Source: Allokutzneria sp. NRRL B-24872 (lineage in GTDB: Bacteria > Actinomycetota > Actinomycetes > Mycobacteriales > Pseudonocardiaceae). Taken from it: DNA of 64,000 nt. This document shows, one piece after another, positions 42,861-52,855 of the stretch (the first letter of the stretch is position 1; each line of letters begins with the position of its first letter). The notes under the pieces were generated by a model, which was given only the letters and a program-made list of their open reading frames with translations, had not been told where the DNA came from and ran no database searches. Location: contig NZ_MUMH01000029.1 of assembly GCF_002155965.1 (NCBI RefSeq), positions 1 to 64,000 on the forward strand, written 5' to 3'. Made by a program: the position numbers and the translations under genes.

Positions 42861-43683
42861 GAAGTCCCCGCGCCAGCGGGGGTGAGTCCGGCCAGGTGGC
42901 GGAGTTCCCGCCGTTGAGCAGGAAGTCCCCGCGCCAGCGGGGGTGAGTCCTCGTACCACTGCTGGCGGGCCTGGTGGATGGTGGAAGTCCCCGCGCCAGC
43001 GGGGGTGAGTCCGGCGCGTTGTCCCGGCGCCCGGTCAGGCTCCAGAAGTCCCCGCGCCAGCGGGGGTGAGTCCCGGATCTGCTCCGGGCTGCTGGACGAG
43101 ATCGTGAAGTCCCCGCGCCAGCGGGGGTGAGTCCGCGGGGGTGGCCCGTCCATGCGGGTCCGTCCCGAAGTCCCCGCGCCAGCGGGGGTGAGTCCGGCAA
43201 GGACATGGGGGACGCGGGCTGGTGCAAGAAGTCCCCGCGCCAGCAGGAGTGATTCACTGCTTGGCAAGCTTGGGCATGACGATGACCAGGAAGTCCCCGC
43301 GCCAGCGGGGTGAGTCCTTCGCGAGCACCCTGGGGTTCTTGTGCTCTTGGAAGTCCCCGCGCCAGCGGGGGTGAGTCCTGGTACAGCCTCACCTACGCAC
43401 TGATCGGCGTGAAGTCCCTGCGCCAGCGGGGGTGAGTCCGTCAACCACGGCGATGTCGCTGGTCCAGACTCGAAGTCCCCGCGCCAGCGGGGGTGAGTCC
43501 TGGGAGGGGATCAGCGACGACTTGGAGCGCGCGAAGTCCCCGCGCCAGCGGGGATAAGTCGCCGAGCGCCAGCGCCAGCTCCTCTTCCAGTTCGAAGTCC
43601 CCGCGCCAGCGGGGATGAGTCCTTTGCCAGAGATGGCATCCTCAGATGCCGCCCGAGGTCCCGGTGCCGGTGGGGATGAATCG
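42861..43683 (+). CRISPR. Type I-E CRISPR array 1 (14 repeats, 13 spacers)
   Basis: The 29-bp repeats start GAAGTCCCCGCGCCAGCGGG and end GGTGAGTCC, with the dyad CCCCGC/GCGGGG. First bases of repeats: 42861, 42922, 42984, 43045, 43106, 43167, 43228, 43290, 43350, 43411, 43472, 43533, 43594 and 43655. Spacers are 32 or 33 bases. The repeats at 43228 and 43290 carry changes, and the last three (GGGATAAGTC, GGGATGAGTC, then a heavily altered one) decay progressively. So the leader is on the left and transcription is on the plus strand. It sits 197 bp before cas3. Confidence 0.97.
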
Positions 43684-43880
43684 TAGTTCTGCGGGTGCCA
43701 CGCCGCGTGCGGTTGGCGGCGTCTTCGTAGTGCGCGAGGGTGGATAGTTGTTGCCTGGCGGGAATTTCGGGTGTTTCCAGAAAACAGCTGTAAGGGCAGC
43801 GTCGTTCCGTCACCCGTTGGTGTGATCGGGGTGTGGTTGTCGGGCCGGGGTTGTCGGTGGGTGCTTCTAGGTTGCGCGGC

Positions 43881-46823
43881 ATGCCGATCGCTCGCCGTCG
43901 TACCGCGCCCGTAGCCATGGATGGCGCGACACTGCCGTGTCTTTGTGGCACGGCGACGGCAGCGCGGCCGGCTCTGCGCGTGGTGCCGGAGGTGGTGTGG
44001 GGCAAGGAGCGGGGTCTGCCTGATCCTTATCTGCTGGTCGCGCACGGGTTGGACACGGCAGCAGCGGTGAATGTCTTGTGCCGCAACTATTTCGCTGACG
44101 CGGTGACCGATCGTTTGAGGTTGGCTGGTGTTGATCGTCGGTGGTTGTGGGCGACGCTGGTCGCGGCGATGCATGACATCGGCAAGTGCGGTGGGTTTCA
44201 GGGCATCGATCGGGAAACGTGGGAGAGGCTCTATCCGGGGCAGCAACGGCCGGTCGCGGTCGATCGCGGGCACACGCGTCCTGGGCAGGCGAGCATGTCC
44301 GTCGAACTGCGTGTGCCGGGACTGCCGGTCGGTGATCCCGGCGTGTGGTTGTTGCTGGGGCAGATCATCGGTGGTCACCATGGGGTGATCGCCGCGCAGG
44401 ACACGGTGGTCACCGCACGGCGGGCTCTGGCTGCGGCGGGGAGTGCGTGTGCGTGTTGGGCCAATGGGCGGCAAGCCATCACCGATCTTCTGTTCGCTGC
44501 GATCGCCCCGCCGGATGTGCCGGTGGAGTTGTCGACGCGGGAGTGGCGGCGTTTCGCGTTGGCGTGTTGTGGTGTTGTGCCGCTGGCGGATTGGATCGTC
44601 TCGCAAACGGAGTTCATCACCGCGCGGCGAGCGGACTTGCCTGAGCTGTGGACGCCGGAGACTGCACGCGATTTCCTGGCCACCGGTATCGCCGCAGCCG
44701 AGGCGGAGCTGCGACGGATCGGGTTGACGCGCCCGGCGCGTCCGCGTCTGGGATTCGTGGAGCGGTTCGGCTTCGCGCCTCGGGGTGTGCAGACCTCGTT
44801 GGAGCGGCGGCTGCGGTCGTTGGTGAGCGGCCCGGCGTTGGTGCTGGTGTTGGAGCGCACTGGTGCGGGCAAGACCGAGGCTGGGTGGTGGGCGTGTTCG
44901 GTGTTGGAGGCCGCTGCCGGGGTGTCGGGGATGTTCGTGGGGTTGCCGACGATGGCCACTGCGGACGCGGCGTTTCGGCGTGTGGTCGCCGATCTGGACA
45001 GGACGTTGTCGGCGGATGCGGTGGCGCAACTGGTGCACTCGATGGCCGCCTATACCCCGGAGTTGCAGGAGCTGTTGTCCCGCAGCAGGAAGCGGGTAGC
45101 GCTGGCCGAGATCGCCGACGCGGGCTTGTTGTCGGGGTGTGATGGGGAGCTGACGCCGGCGGGCTTGGCGGTGGCTTCGGAGTGGATGCGCGGGGCGCGA
45201 CGGGCGTTGTTCGCGCCGGTGTGTGTTGGCACGGTGGATCAGCTGCTGGCGATGGTGGTGCGCTCGCTGCACCAGCCGATGCGGGCGGTGGCGTTGAGCG
45301 GTAAGGCGGTTCTGGTCGACGAGGCTCACGCATACGCCCCGTACATGCAGACGTTGTTGTGCCGTGCGGTGGAATGGCTAGGGGCGTTCGGGACTCCGGT
45401 GGTGCTGCTGTCGGCGACGTTGCCCACGCCGATCGCGCGGGCCTTGCTGGAGGCATATTCCCGGGGCGCGCGGTCCTGGCGAGATGATCACGGCATCACC
45501 GCCGCCGATCCCGACGGGGCGGTGGAGTTGCCGTACCCGGGGTGGGTTGTCTACGACAGCCGCAGCGGCACCACCACCGTTGAGGCTTGCCCTGTTCCCG
45601 CGGCGGAGCAGCGGACGTTGCCTCTGGCTCTGCACTCCTATCCTGTTGGGGGACAAGGCTTTGCACGGCGTTGTTTGGATTTGGTGGCGCCGTTGTGGGA
45701 GCCGGGTGGGACAGGGTGTGCGCTGATCGTGGCCAACACGGTGGCCGACACCCAGCAGCTGGCCGCGCTGGTGCGGCACGAGGCGCCGCCGGACTGCGAG
45801 GTCATCACGCTGCACGCACGCCTGCCCCAGAACGAGCGGGGGCGGAGGGGCGTCGTTGTCGAGCGGCTGTTCGGCAAAGACGGCACGGCGCGGCCCACGC
45901 GCGCGGTGGTGATCGCCTCGCCGCTGGTTCAGGAGGCTTTGGATCTTGACTTCGACATGGTCGTGACGGCGCTGGCGCCCTTGGCGATGCTGCTGCAACG
46001 CGCGGGCCGCTGTCACCGACATGATCTCTCTGAGCGGGTCTCGCTGTGGCCGGCGCCAATCGTTCATGTCCTGGCCGGTCACGATGAGGCCGGGCACCTG
46101 GCGGAGGAATTCCCGTACCCGCACGACCAGCGGATGGTCACCTGGCGAGTGCTGTGCGGTCGCACCGACACGGAGAACACGGTCATCGTGAACATCCCCG
46201 GGGACGTGCAGGAGTTGGTCGAACAGGTCTACCCGCGCTCAGAGTGGCTGCTGGACACCGACGCCGCCCTCGCCGACGCCGCCACCGCGTCCTGGGCTCA
46301 GGAAGACGCCGAACGAGCCATCGCGACCATCGCGGCGATCCCCGCGGTCGGATCCCTGACTGGTCTGGAAGAGCTGACCTCACCGATCGACGGGGACCTC
46401 GAACTCGGTACCCGCCTGGGCGTGGATAACCGCCGCGTCCTGCCTGTCTATGACCTCGACGGCACCCTCTACCTCGACACCGCCGGCCACCACCCGGTAC
46501 CCAGTGCGGCTGGCGGGCGATGGCGCTGGGAAGACGTCGCCACCCTTATCGGCCACACCATTCCCGTCGCCAACGCCGCCTGGCTCCGGGACCTACCTGA
46601 ACCCCCGCAGGCATGGCAGGAGCACCCGCTTCTGGCACACGTTCGGCTCCTGCCCTGCTCGCGCACCGCTGACGCGGTGCCGTTCCTGCCCGGGGTCCGC
46701 GCACGCCGAGCCCACGGCACCGGCAAGCGCGCGGCATGGGTCGACGACGAGCTCGGCCTGATCCTGCAACCCTCGCCCCGCCGTGATCGTGGGCGGTCTT
46801 CCCGGAAAGGACAGTCGCGGTGA
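43881..46823 (+). CDS. cas3: CRISPR-associated helicase/nuclease Cas3 (type I-E)
   Basis: Cas3 unwinds and degrades target DNA after Cascade forms an R-loop. From ATG 43881 (MPIARRRTAPVAMDGATLPC) the protein has 980 residues. The HD nuclease domain shows AAMHDIGKCGGF (HD at 98-99), with further His at HRPG-like and GGHHG positions. Helicase motifs: Walker A ERTGAGKTEA (near 326), DEAH box VLVDEAHAYAP (near 480), SATLPT, and motif VI LLQRAGRCHRHD (near 705). It overlaps cas8e by GTGA. A GTG-started extension from 43833 is possible. The 197-bp gap after array 1 presumably holds the cas promoter. Confidence 0.95.
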   Translation: MPIARRRTAPVAMDGATLPCLCGTATAARPALRVVPEVVWGKERGLPDPYLLVAHGLDTAAAVNVLCRNYFADAVTDRLRLAGVDRRWLWATLVAAMHDIGKCGGFQGIDRETWERLYPGQQRPVAVDRGHTRPGQASMSVELRVPGLPVGDPGVWLLLGQIIGGHHGVIAAQDTVVTARRALAAAGSACACWANGRQAITDLLFAAIAPPDVPVELSTREWRRFALACCGVVPLADWIVSQTEFITARRADLPELWTPETARDFLATGIAAAEAELRRIGLTRPARPRLGFVERFGFAPRGVQTSLERRLRSLVSGPALVLVLERTGAGKTEAGWWACSVLEAAAGVSGMFVGLPTMATADAAFRRVVADLDRTLSADAVAQLVHSMAAYTPELQELLSRSRKRVALAEIADAGLLSGCDGELTPAGLAVASEWMRGARRALFAPVCVGTVDQLLAMVVRSLHQPMRAVALSGKAVLVDEAHAYAPYMQTLLCRAVEWLGAFGTPVVLLSATLPTPIARALLEAYSRGARSWRDDHGITAADPDGAVELPYPGWVVYDSRSGTTTVEACPVPAAEQRTLPLALHSYPVGGQGFARRCLDLVAPLWEPGGTGCALIVANTVADTQQLAALVRHEAPPDCEVITLHARLPQNERGRRGVVVERLFGKDGTARPTRAVVIASPLVQEALDLDFDMVVTALAPLAMLLQRAGRCHRHDLSERVSLWPAPIVHVLAGHDEAGHLAEEFPYPHDQRMVTWRVLCGRTDTENTVIVNIPGDVQELVEQVYPRSEWLLDTDAALADAATASWAQEDAERAIATIAAIPAVGSLTGLEELTSPIDGDLELGTRLGVDNRRVLPVYDLDGTLYLDTAGHHPVPSAAGGRWRWEDVATLIGHTIPVANAAWLRDLPEPPQAWQEHPLLAHVRLLPCSRTADAVPFLPGVRARRAHGTGKRAAWVDDELGLILQPSPRRDRGRSSRKGQSR

Positions 46824-48316
46824 GCGGCTTCGATCTCATCACCCAACCCTGGATCCCCGTCATCACCACCCACGGATCCCGCGAGCGACTCGGGCTGCGT
46901 GAGCTGTTCACCCGCGCCGATTCTCTCGCTGACCTCGACCTGCCGATCCCACCGGCTGAATCCGCCCTGTGGCGCGTCTTGACCGCGATCGCCTACAGCC
47001 TCACCGGCCTCGCCGTCGACAACGAGGGCGATGACGGGGTGACCTGGCGGGCCACGCGCCGCGCGCTCGCCGAACACGGCAAGTTCGACACCACAGCGAT
47101 CACCGAGTACTTCACGACCTACCAGCGGCGCTTCGACCTACTCGACCCGCAGCGGCCGTGGCTGCAGGATGCGCGCCTGGCCGAGGAATGTCGCGAAGCC
47201 GCTGGAGTGAACAAGTTCGTCTCCAGCCGCCCGGTCGGCAAGAACGGGAAAACGTGGTGGACCCGCCACCACGATGGCCAGCCGACACCGATCCCCTACG
47301 AGGAAGCAGCGTGGTGGGTGCTCGTGCACTGGTTCTACGGCGGCTCCGGGCAATGCTCGGCGCGTGCGGCAGGACCCAAGGCTACGTCCAACCGCAAGGC
47401 TGGCCCGCTGCGGCGGCGGATGTCCTACCACCCCCTCGGCGAGTCGGTATTCGCCAGCCTGCTCGCCAGCATGGTCCACCCCGCGCCCTACCAGCGGCCG
47501 GGTGCAGATGTGTGCCCATGGGAACGCCCCGAGCTGGCCGATCCACTGCGGCCCCCGCCACCACCGACGGGGATCCGCTCCACCCTGACCGCGGGTGGGC
47601 TGACCGCGACCCTGCTCCGCTCCGGCGCACCGGGCGTGGTCACCAGCGCCTACCTGACCTGGGGACACCTGGGCCAATACGACGTTCCGGTGATCGACCC
47701 GTTCCTGTCTTACACCGCCGACCGCGCGAAGACCCTGGTCGCCGATCCGGCGCGCGCGGTATGGCGCGACCTGGACGCGCTGCTCGGGACCGCCCCAGGC
47801 AGCAAGGCCCACCACCCTCCGGCGGCGTTGACCCGCCCGCGGGACCTCGACGAGCTCGGGGTGCGAGGTGTGCATGCCTACGGCTTCCACCAGGATCCCA
47901 AGACCGTCGACTACTCGTGGTGGCGTTCAACAACCCCGGCGATCGTGCGTGAAGACCAGGGACACTTCGCTGACGTGGTCGCGCGGCTGGTCCAGGCGTG
48001 CACCGGTGAAGCAGACCGACTCGCGAAGGCGCTGCGCGCCGCCGGTCAGCTCATCCCGTCGACGAAAAGGAACACCAAGCAGGCATCGCTCGCCGCTCGC
48101 TGGGTCACCGCAGCCCTACCCCAATTCTGGTTCCGCGCCGAAGAGCTGTTCTACCACCACCTCGATCGACTGACCGACGCTGGCGGACCGGACACGCTCG
48201 ACAAGGACGCCACCGATGCGCTGCGCGCGTTGTCACGCACGGTCTACGACGCGGTCACCGAGGCCACCAGCACCCAGCCGCGGCTCTACCGAGCCGTGGT
48301 CTCCCGCCGTCCCTGA
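46820..48316 (+). CDS. cas8e: Cascade large subunit Cas8e (Cse1/CasA)
   Basis: The 498-residue protein (GTG start overlapping the cas3 stop) begins SGFDLITQPWIPVITTHGSR, the classic Cse1 opening. It continues ESALWRVLTAIAYSLTGL, LQDARLAEE and AAWWVLVHWFYGGSGQCSAR. Cse1 recognises the PAM and recruits Cas3 in the type I-E Cascade. A helical C-terminal bundle begins near residue 360. cas11 follows 29 bp downstream with a GGAAGGA ribosome binding site. Confidence 0.95.
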   Translation: MSGFDLITQPWIPVITTHGSRERLGLRELFTRADSLADLDLPIPPAESALWRVLTAIAYSLTGLAVDNEGDDGVTWRATRRALAEHGKFDTTAITEYFTTYQRRFDLLDPQRPWLQDARLAEECREAAGVNKFVSSRPVGKNGKTWWTRHHDGQPTPIPYEEAAWWVLVHWFYGGSGQCSARAAGPKATSNRKAGPLRRRMSYHPLGESVFASLLASMVHPAPYQRPGADVCPWERPELADPLRPPPPPTGIRSTLTAGGLTATLLRSGAPGVVTSAYLTWGHLGQYDVPVIDPFLSYTADRAKTLVADPARAVWRDLDALLGTAPGSKAHHPPAALTRPRDLDELGVRGVHAYGFHQDPKTVDYSWWRSTTPAIVREDQGHFADVVARLVQACTGEADRLAKALRAAGQLIPSTKRNTKQASLAARWVTAALPQFWFRAEELFYHHLDRLTDAGGPDTLDKDATDALRALSRTVYDAVTEATSTQPRLYRAVVSRRP

Positions 48317-48345
48317 CTCCCTGCTCCCAGGAAGGAACACCCACG

Positions 48346-48894
48346 ATGAGTACTGCCGCGCCCGCGGAAGGCTCCAACGAACCGCGCTGGGCCACCAGCT
48401 GCATCGACCACCTCACCGAACTGCTGTCCGACTCAGGATCCGCGCGTCGTGCTCTGCGACCGGCGGCGCGTCTGCCACCCGCCGATGTTCCCACGGCGCA
48501 CCGCTACCTCGTGCCGTGGCTGGCCGGGGCGTCGGCCGATCGTGAGGCCGCGCTGTACCGGGTCGCCGGGTTCATGGCCGCCATCCCCAACGGGAGCAGC
48601 CTGCAGCGGGAAGACCTCGGAGGCGCGCTCGCGGCCTTCGACAAGCACCTGGGAACCCGGGGCAGCACCGAGGAGATGACGCCACGCGAACGACGACTCG
48701 CGCGCCTGGTACAGGCCCCGTTTCCTGTGCTGGTCAACCAGATCTACCCCGTGCTGACCCAGCTGGCACGGGAGAACCTGCTGCCCGACTGGGCTGTGCT
48801 ACTGCGCGACCTCCATCGCTGGCCCCGCTCCTGCGGTGATGTGGGCAAGCGGTGGATGCGCAGCTACTACACCGCCAACCCCATCACCCGCTGA
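48346..48894 (+). CDS. cas11e: Cascade small subunit Cas11 (Cse2/CasB)
   Basis: The 182-residue helical protein has the Cse2 features 'RRALRPAARLPPADVPTAHR', a middle 'GSSLQREDLGGALAAFDKHL' and the C-terminal 'DWAVLLRDLHRWPRSCGDVG' followed by KRWMRSYY. Two copies per Cascade stabilise the crRNA and displaced strand. It is in the expected position between cas8e and cas7e. Confidence 0.93.
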   Translation: MSTAAPAEGSNEPRWATSCIDHLTELLSDSGSARRALRPAARLPPADVPTAHRYLVPWLAGASADREAALYRVAGFMAAIPNGSSLQREDLGGALAAFDKHLGTRGSTEEMTPRERRLARLVQAPFPVLVNQIYPVLTQLARENLLPDWAVLLRDLHRWPRSCGDVGKRWMRSYYTANPITR

Positions 48895-48925
48895 CCGATT
48901 TCCCTTACCCAGAAAGGCATGTTCC

Positions 48926-50131
48926 ATGTCGGGCCGAATCCTGGACATCCACGTCACCCAGGCGATTCCGTACGCCAATCTCAACCGCGACGATCACGGC
49001 GAGCCCAAGCAGATGATCTTCGGCGGGGTCAACCGCGGCCGGGTCGCCAGCCAATGTGAGAAGCGCAGCACCCGCACCACCCTGCGTTCCCACCCCGACT
49101 ACGTCGGCGATCTTGGCACCCGCACGAAGTTCGCCGCCGTGCAACTACGCGACGACCTCATCGGCGCCGGCTGGGACCCGGAGGCCGCCACCCGCGGCGC
49201 CGCTGACCTGTTCCATCCGCTGCGGGTCAGCAAGAACGACGCGGACACCGACAGCCAGGACGAAGAAGCGTCGGCGAAGAAGAAGGGGCGCGCGGCGAAG
49301 AAGGACGACAGCGATGCGCCGCTGAACCTGGCCACGAAGGCGTTGGTGTACCTCAACATCTCCGACCGGCAACGTCTAGTCGAGCTGGCCGAGACCCACC
49401 GAGGGCTCTACGACGGCACGATCGTGGAGACCACCGACAATCAACGCCAGGAAGGCAGGAAAAAGCGCACCGCCGACCTGCTGAAGGTTCTCAACGCGGT
49501 CACCGGCGACGGGCTGGCGTTGTTCGGGCGCATGATCTCCCAGCTCCCCGAAGGCACCCTGGACGGCGCGGTCCAGGTCGCGCACTCCTTTACCACCCAC
49601 GAGGCCATCAGCCAGCCCGACTACTTCACCGCGGTCGAGGAACTGCCTGGCCTGGCGTCCAAGGTGAGTGCGGGTGCGGCGCACCTGGACCAAGCCAGTT
49701 ACCTGTCGGGGACGTTCTACCGCTACGCCACCCTGGATCTCGACGAGCTCACCACGCACCTCGGTGACGCTGACCGAGCCGTGGAGCTGATCGGGCACTT
49801 CGTGCGCGCGTTCGCCTTGTCGGTGCCGTCCGGGAAGAAGCGCTCCACCGCACCCCATACGCCGCCGGGGCTGGTCTACCTCGCTGCCCGCAGCGACCGG
49901 CCCGTCAGCTTCGCCGCCGCGTTCGAGAACCCCGTGCGCGGGACTGGGCTGTTGCAGTCCAGCGTGACCCGGCTGGCCGACTACGCCGCGCTGGTCGATG
50001 GATTCTTCGGTGACGCCGGCCGTCTCTGGCACGGGCATGCCGCGACCGTGGCCACCACCGGGGACTCCCTCGGCCAGCGCATGCCGCTGCCGGAGCTGAT
50101 CGCGCAGGCGCAGCGAGCCGGAGCCCGTTGA
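48926..50131 (+). CDS. cas7e: Cascade backbone subunit Cas7e (Cse4/CasC)
   Basis: From ATG 48926 the 401-residue protein begins MSGRILDIHVTQAIPYANLN and has the family features PKQMIFGGVNRGRVASQCEK, TRTKFAAVQL, and AHSFTTHEAISQPDYFTAVE. Six copies coat the crRNA spacer. A Lys/Glu-rich, probably disordered insert (about residues 105-130) is an actinobacterial addition. AGAAAGG precedes the start. Stop overlaps cas5e by ATGA. Confidence 0.95.
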   Translation: MSGRILDIHVTQAIPYANLNRDDHGEPKQMIFGGVNRGRVASQCEKRSTRTTLRSHPDYVGDLGTRTKFAAVQLRDDLIGAGWDPEAATRGAADLFHPLRVSKNDADTDSQDEEASAKKKGRAAKKDDSDAPLNLATKALVYLNISDRQRLVELAETHRGLYDGTIVETTDNQRQEGRKKRTADLLKVLNAVTGDGLALFGRMISQLPEGTLDGAVQVAHSFTTHEAISQPDYFTAVEELPGLASKVSAGAAHLDQASYLSGTFYRYATLDLDELTTHLGDADRAVELIGHFVRAFALSVPSGKKRSTAPHTPPGLVYLAARSDRPVSFAAAFENPVRGTGLLQSSVTRLADYAALVDGFFGDAGRLWHGHAATVATTGDSLGQRMPLPELIAQAQRAGAR

Positions 50132-50859
50132 TGCGCTCCACCCTGGCTTTGCTGCTAACCGGGCCTTTGCAGTCGTGGGGCGAACGGAGCCACTTCGACC
50201 ACCGTGACACCCTCACCCACCCCACCCGCTCCGGGATCATCGGCCTGCTCGCCTCCGCGCGAGGCGACAGTCGCGAAGCAGACCTGTCCTGGGCGCAACC
50301 GCTGGAGATCACCGTGCGTATCGACCGCGCGGGCGCCCGTTTGGAGGACTTCCACACCATCGGCGGCGCTGGCGAAACCATCCTGACAGCTCAAGGAAAA
50401 CAGCGGACCACACCCGCGATCACCCGCCGCCACTACCTCGCCGACGCCGCGTTCCTCGTCCTGATCACCGGGCCGCGCAACGACATCACCACGCTCAGCG
50501 AGCAGGTGCGGTCACCGCGCTGGGCGCCCTACCTCGGTCGCCGAGGCTGCCCTCCCTCGCTGCCGATCCATCTCGGAGTCTCCACCCGAGCACCGGACTC
50601 GCTGCTGTCCACGACTCCGCTCTACCGCACACCGCCCCGCGAGGACGCCACGATCACGGTCACCGTCGTCTCCGACAGCAACCTCGCCGGCAGCTCCGGG
50701 CGGCTCCGGGATGTTCCCGTCTCATTCGACCCACACCAGCGCTCCTACGACACACGAGACATCGCCGCCACCTCGGTGGAGATGAACGCCCAGCAGTGCG
50801 CCGGAGTCGGCTTCCACCCCTACACCTCTCTGATCAAGGCCATTCGCGATGACTACTGA
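50128..50859 (+). CDS. cas5e: Cascade subunit Cas5e (CasD)
   Basis: The 243-residue protein starts MRSTLALLLTGPLQSWGERS, the typical Cas5e N-terminal strand and 'GPLQSWG' turn. It continues HFDHRDTLTHPTRSGIIGLL and RRHYLADAAFLVLI, and ends NAQQCAGVGFHPYTS. It caps the 5' handle of the crRNA in Cascade. It overlaps cas7e by 4 bases and cas6e by 11 bases. Confidence 0.95.
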   Translation: MMRSTLALLLTGPLQSWGERSHFDHRDTLTHPTRSGIIGLLASARGDSREADLSWAQPLEITVRIDRAGARLEDFHTIGGAGETILTAQGKQRTTPAITRRHYLADAAFLVLITGPRNDITTLSEQVRSPRWAPYLGRRGCPPSLPIHLGVSTRAPDSLLSTTPLYRTPPREDATITVTVVSDSNLAGSSGRLRDVPVSFDPHQRSYDTRDIAATSVEMNAQQCAGVGFHPYTSLIKAIRDDY

Positions 50860-51550
50860 CACCCACGTCTCGACCCCATCTCTCTGGCTGAGCGCGCTGC
50901 GACTCGACCCGCGACACCGCGACACGACCCGCGATCTCGGTAATCCCCGCGACATGCACCGCAGCATCATGACGCTGTTCCCCGACGACCTCGGCGACAC
51001 ACCACGCGCTACCGCCGGAGTGCTCTACCGCATCGAGGAAGACACCCGCGGCATCACCGTCCTCATCCAATCCCTAATCCAACCCCGCCCCTGGGACAAC
51101 CACAGCAACGTCCTTTCCGGACAAACCAAGAACCTCACACCCTTCCTCGACCACCTCCACACCGGCATGACCGTGCACTACCGAATCGCCGCCAACCCAC
51201 AGAAAACCTGCGGCCGCAACGGCGATCCCCTCCGGGGCAAACGTGTCCACCTCTGGGGCGAGGACGCCGACCAATGGTGGAACACCCGCGCTGAACACCA
51301 CGGACTACACCTGCACACCGCCACCGCGCGCCCTCACCGCGACGGCACCCAACCGCGCCCGAAACACCGAAACCGCGACCACGCAACGAGAAACCGCGAC
51401 AACAAGATCCAGCACAATGCCATCCAGTTCGACGGACTCGCCGAGATCACCGACATCGACTCCGTCCGCGCCGCGATCACCACCGGGATCGGCAAAGGCC
51501 GGGCTCACGGCCTCGGCCTGCTCTCCCTCGCCCCCATCACGACGGTTTGA
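50849..51550 (+). CDS. cas6e: crRNA-processing endonuclease Cas6e (CasE)
   Basis: The 233-residue protein has the Cas6e N-terminal pattern LWLSALRLDPRHRDTTRDLG followed by the DMHRSIM segment carrying the conserved His. The C-terminal glycine-rich loop IGKGRAHGLGLLSLAP is characteristic. It cuts pre-crRNA at the base of the repeat hairpin and stays bound to the 3' handle. A histidine/arginine-rich stretch near residues 165-195 is a lineage-specific insert. Confidence 0.95.
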   Translation: MTTDTHVSTPSLWLSALRLDPRHRDTTRDLGNPRDMHRSIMTLFPDDLGDTPRATAGVLYRIEEDTRGITVLIQSLIQPRPWDNHSNVLSGQTKNLTPFLDHLHTGMTVHYRIAANPQKTCGRNGDPLRGKRVHLWGEDADQWWNTRAEHHGLHLHTATARPHRDGTQPRPKHRNRDHATRNRDNKIQHNAIQFDGLAEITDIDSVRAAITTGIGKGRAHGLGLLSLAPITTV

Positions 51551-51553
51551 CCC

Positions 51554-52507
51554 ATGGGCCAACGACTTCCCGCCACCCTCGGTGCACCCACCGCGATAGC
51601 GGTGCCCCGCGTCAGCGACCGGTTGAGCTTCCTCTACCTCGACACCGTGCGAATCACCGCCGACCGCAACGGTGTCTGCGCCAGCGCCGACGCCCCCAGC
51701 GGACCCACCCGGGTCCATCTGCCCACCGCCGGGATCGCCAGCGTCCTTCTCGGACCCGGCACCAGCATCACCCACGCCGCGATCACCACCCTCACCCGCG
51801 ACGGCGCAACGGTGGCCTTCACCGGAGACGGAGGCGTCCGCTGCTACTCGGCGTTCCTGCACGACAGCACCTCCACCACCGTGCTCGACCGGCAAGTCGC
51901 CGTCGTCTCCAACGACCAACAACGACTGGCCGCAGCCCAACGGCTCTACCAACTGCGCTTCCACGACCCACTGCCCGACGAACTCACCCTGGCCCGCCTA
52001 CGCGGACTGGAAGGCCAACGCGTCAAAGCGCACTACCGCGTCATGGCCCAACAACACGGACTGCCGCGCTTCCGCCGCAGCTACGACCCGCACGACTGGC
52101 CCAGCCAAGACCCGGTCAACATGGCGCTGACCGCCGGCAACACCGCCCTCTACGGCATCGTCACCGCCGTCATCCTCAGCCTCGGCGCTTCACCCGCCCT
52201 CGGGATACTTCACCACGGCCAACAACGCGCCTTCACCTACGACATCGCCGACCTCTACAAAGCCGACGTCGTCATCCCACTCGCCTTCTCCCTACACGCC
52301 CACCCCACCCCCGACCGCGAAGTCCGCCGCCGACTCCGCGACAAACTCCGGCTCCTGCGGCTGATCCCCCGCATCGTCGACGACATCCACCACGTCCTTG
52401 GACTATCCACACCAGACACGCCACCACGCGGCGACCTCATCGACCTGTGGGACCCCGAAGGCAACGTCGCCAGCGGCCGCAACTACAGCGACACCGTCGA
52501 CTGGTAA
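51554..52507 (+). CDS. cas1e: CRISPR integrase Cas1 (type I-E)
   Basis: The 317-residue protein shows all three metal ligands of Cas1: Glu in RLRGLEGQRVKAHY, His in LGILHHGQQRAF and Asp in TYDIADLYKADVV. The N-terminal beta-domain includes SFLYLDTVRITAD. With Cas2 it inserts new spacers at the leader end of the arrays. It begins 3 bases after cas6e and is followed by cas2 four bases later, so adaptation genes share the operon. Confidence 0.96.
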   Translation: MGQRLPATLGAPTAIAVPRVSDRLSFLYLDTVRITADRNGVCASADAPSGPTRVHLPTAGIASVLLGPGTSITHAAITTLTRDGATVAFTGDGGVRCYSAFLHDSTSTTVLDRQVAVVSNDQQRLAAAQRLYQLRFHDPLPDELTLARLRGLEGQRVKAHYRVMAQQHGLPRFRRSYDPHDWPSQDPVNMALTAGNTALYGIVTAVILSLGASPALGILHHGQQRAFTYDIADLYKADVVIPLAFSLHAHPTPDREVRRRLRDKLRLLRLIPRIVDDIHHVLGLSTPDTPPRGDLIDLWDPEGNVASGRNYSDTVDW

Positions 52508-52511
52508 CCCC

Positions 52512-52826
52512 ATGCCCACCCTCTGCGTCATCGCCACCAACGCCATCGCCGACGGCACACGAGGCGCCCTCACCCGATGGCTCCTCGAACCCCACGCCGG
52601 CGTCTACGTCGGCACCCTCACCGCACGCGTCAGAGAACAACTCTGGAACGGCGTCCGCGAATCCATCAACAACCAAGGAGGCTGGGCCGTCCTCATCCAC
52701 ACCGCCAACACCGAACAAGGCTTCGCCCTCCACACCTGCGGCACCGGACGACGAACACCCATCGACCTCGACGGCCTCACCCTCCTCAACTGGGGACACC
52801 CACCCAAAAACATCACAAACCCATAA
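52512..52826 (+). CDS. cas2e: CRISPR adaptation protein Cas2 (type I-E)
   Basis: From ATG 52512 the 104-residue protein reads MPTLCVIATNAIADGTRGAL and then AGVYVGTLTARVREQLWNGV and NTEQGFALHTCG, the standard Cas2e pattern. It forms the dimeric core of the Cas1-Cas2 integrase. A longer open frame from 52398 overlaps cas1 and is not used. The first repeat of array 2 is only 29 bp after the stop, so part of the leader must lie inside this gene. Confidence 0.95.
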   Translation: MPTLCVIATNAIADGTRGALTRWLLEPHAGVYVGTLTARVREQLWNGVRESINNQGGWAVLIHTANTEQGFALHTCGTGRRTPIDLDGLTLLNWGHPPKNITNP

Positions 52827-52855
52827 CACCGTCCCAAAAGCCCACGTCAGCAAGG

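Noticed and set aside
42769-43444. Minus-strand proteins rich in 'PPLARGL' and 'TPAGAGTS'
   Set aside because: These are translations of CRISPR array 1 repeats and spacers, not genes.
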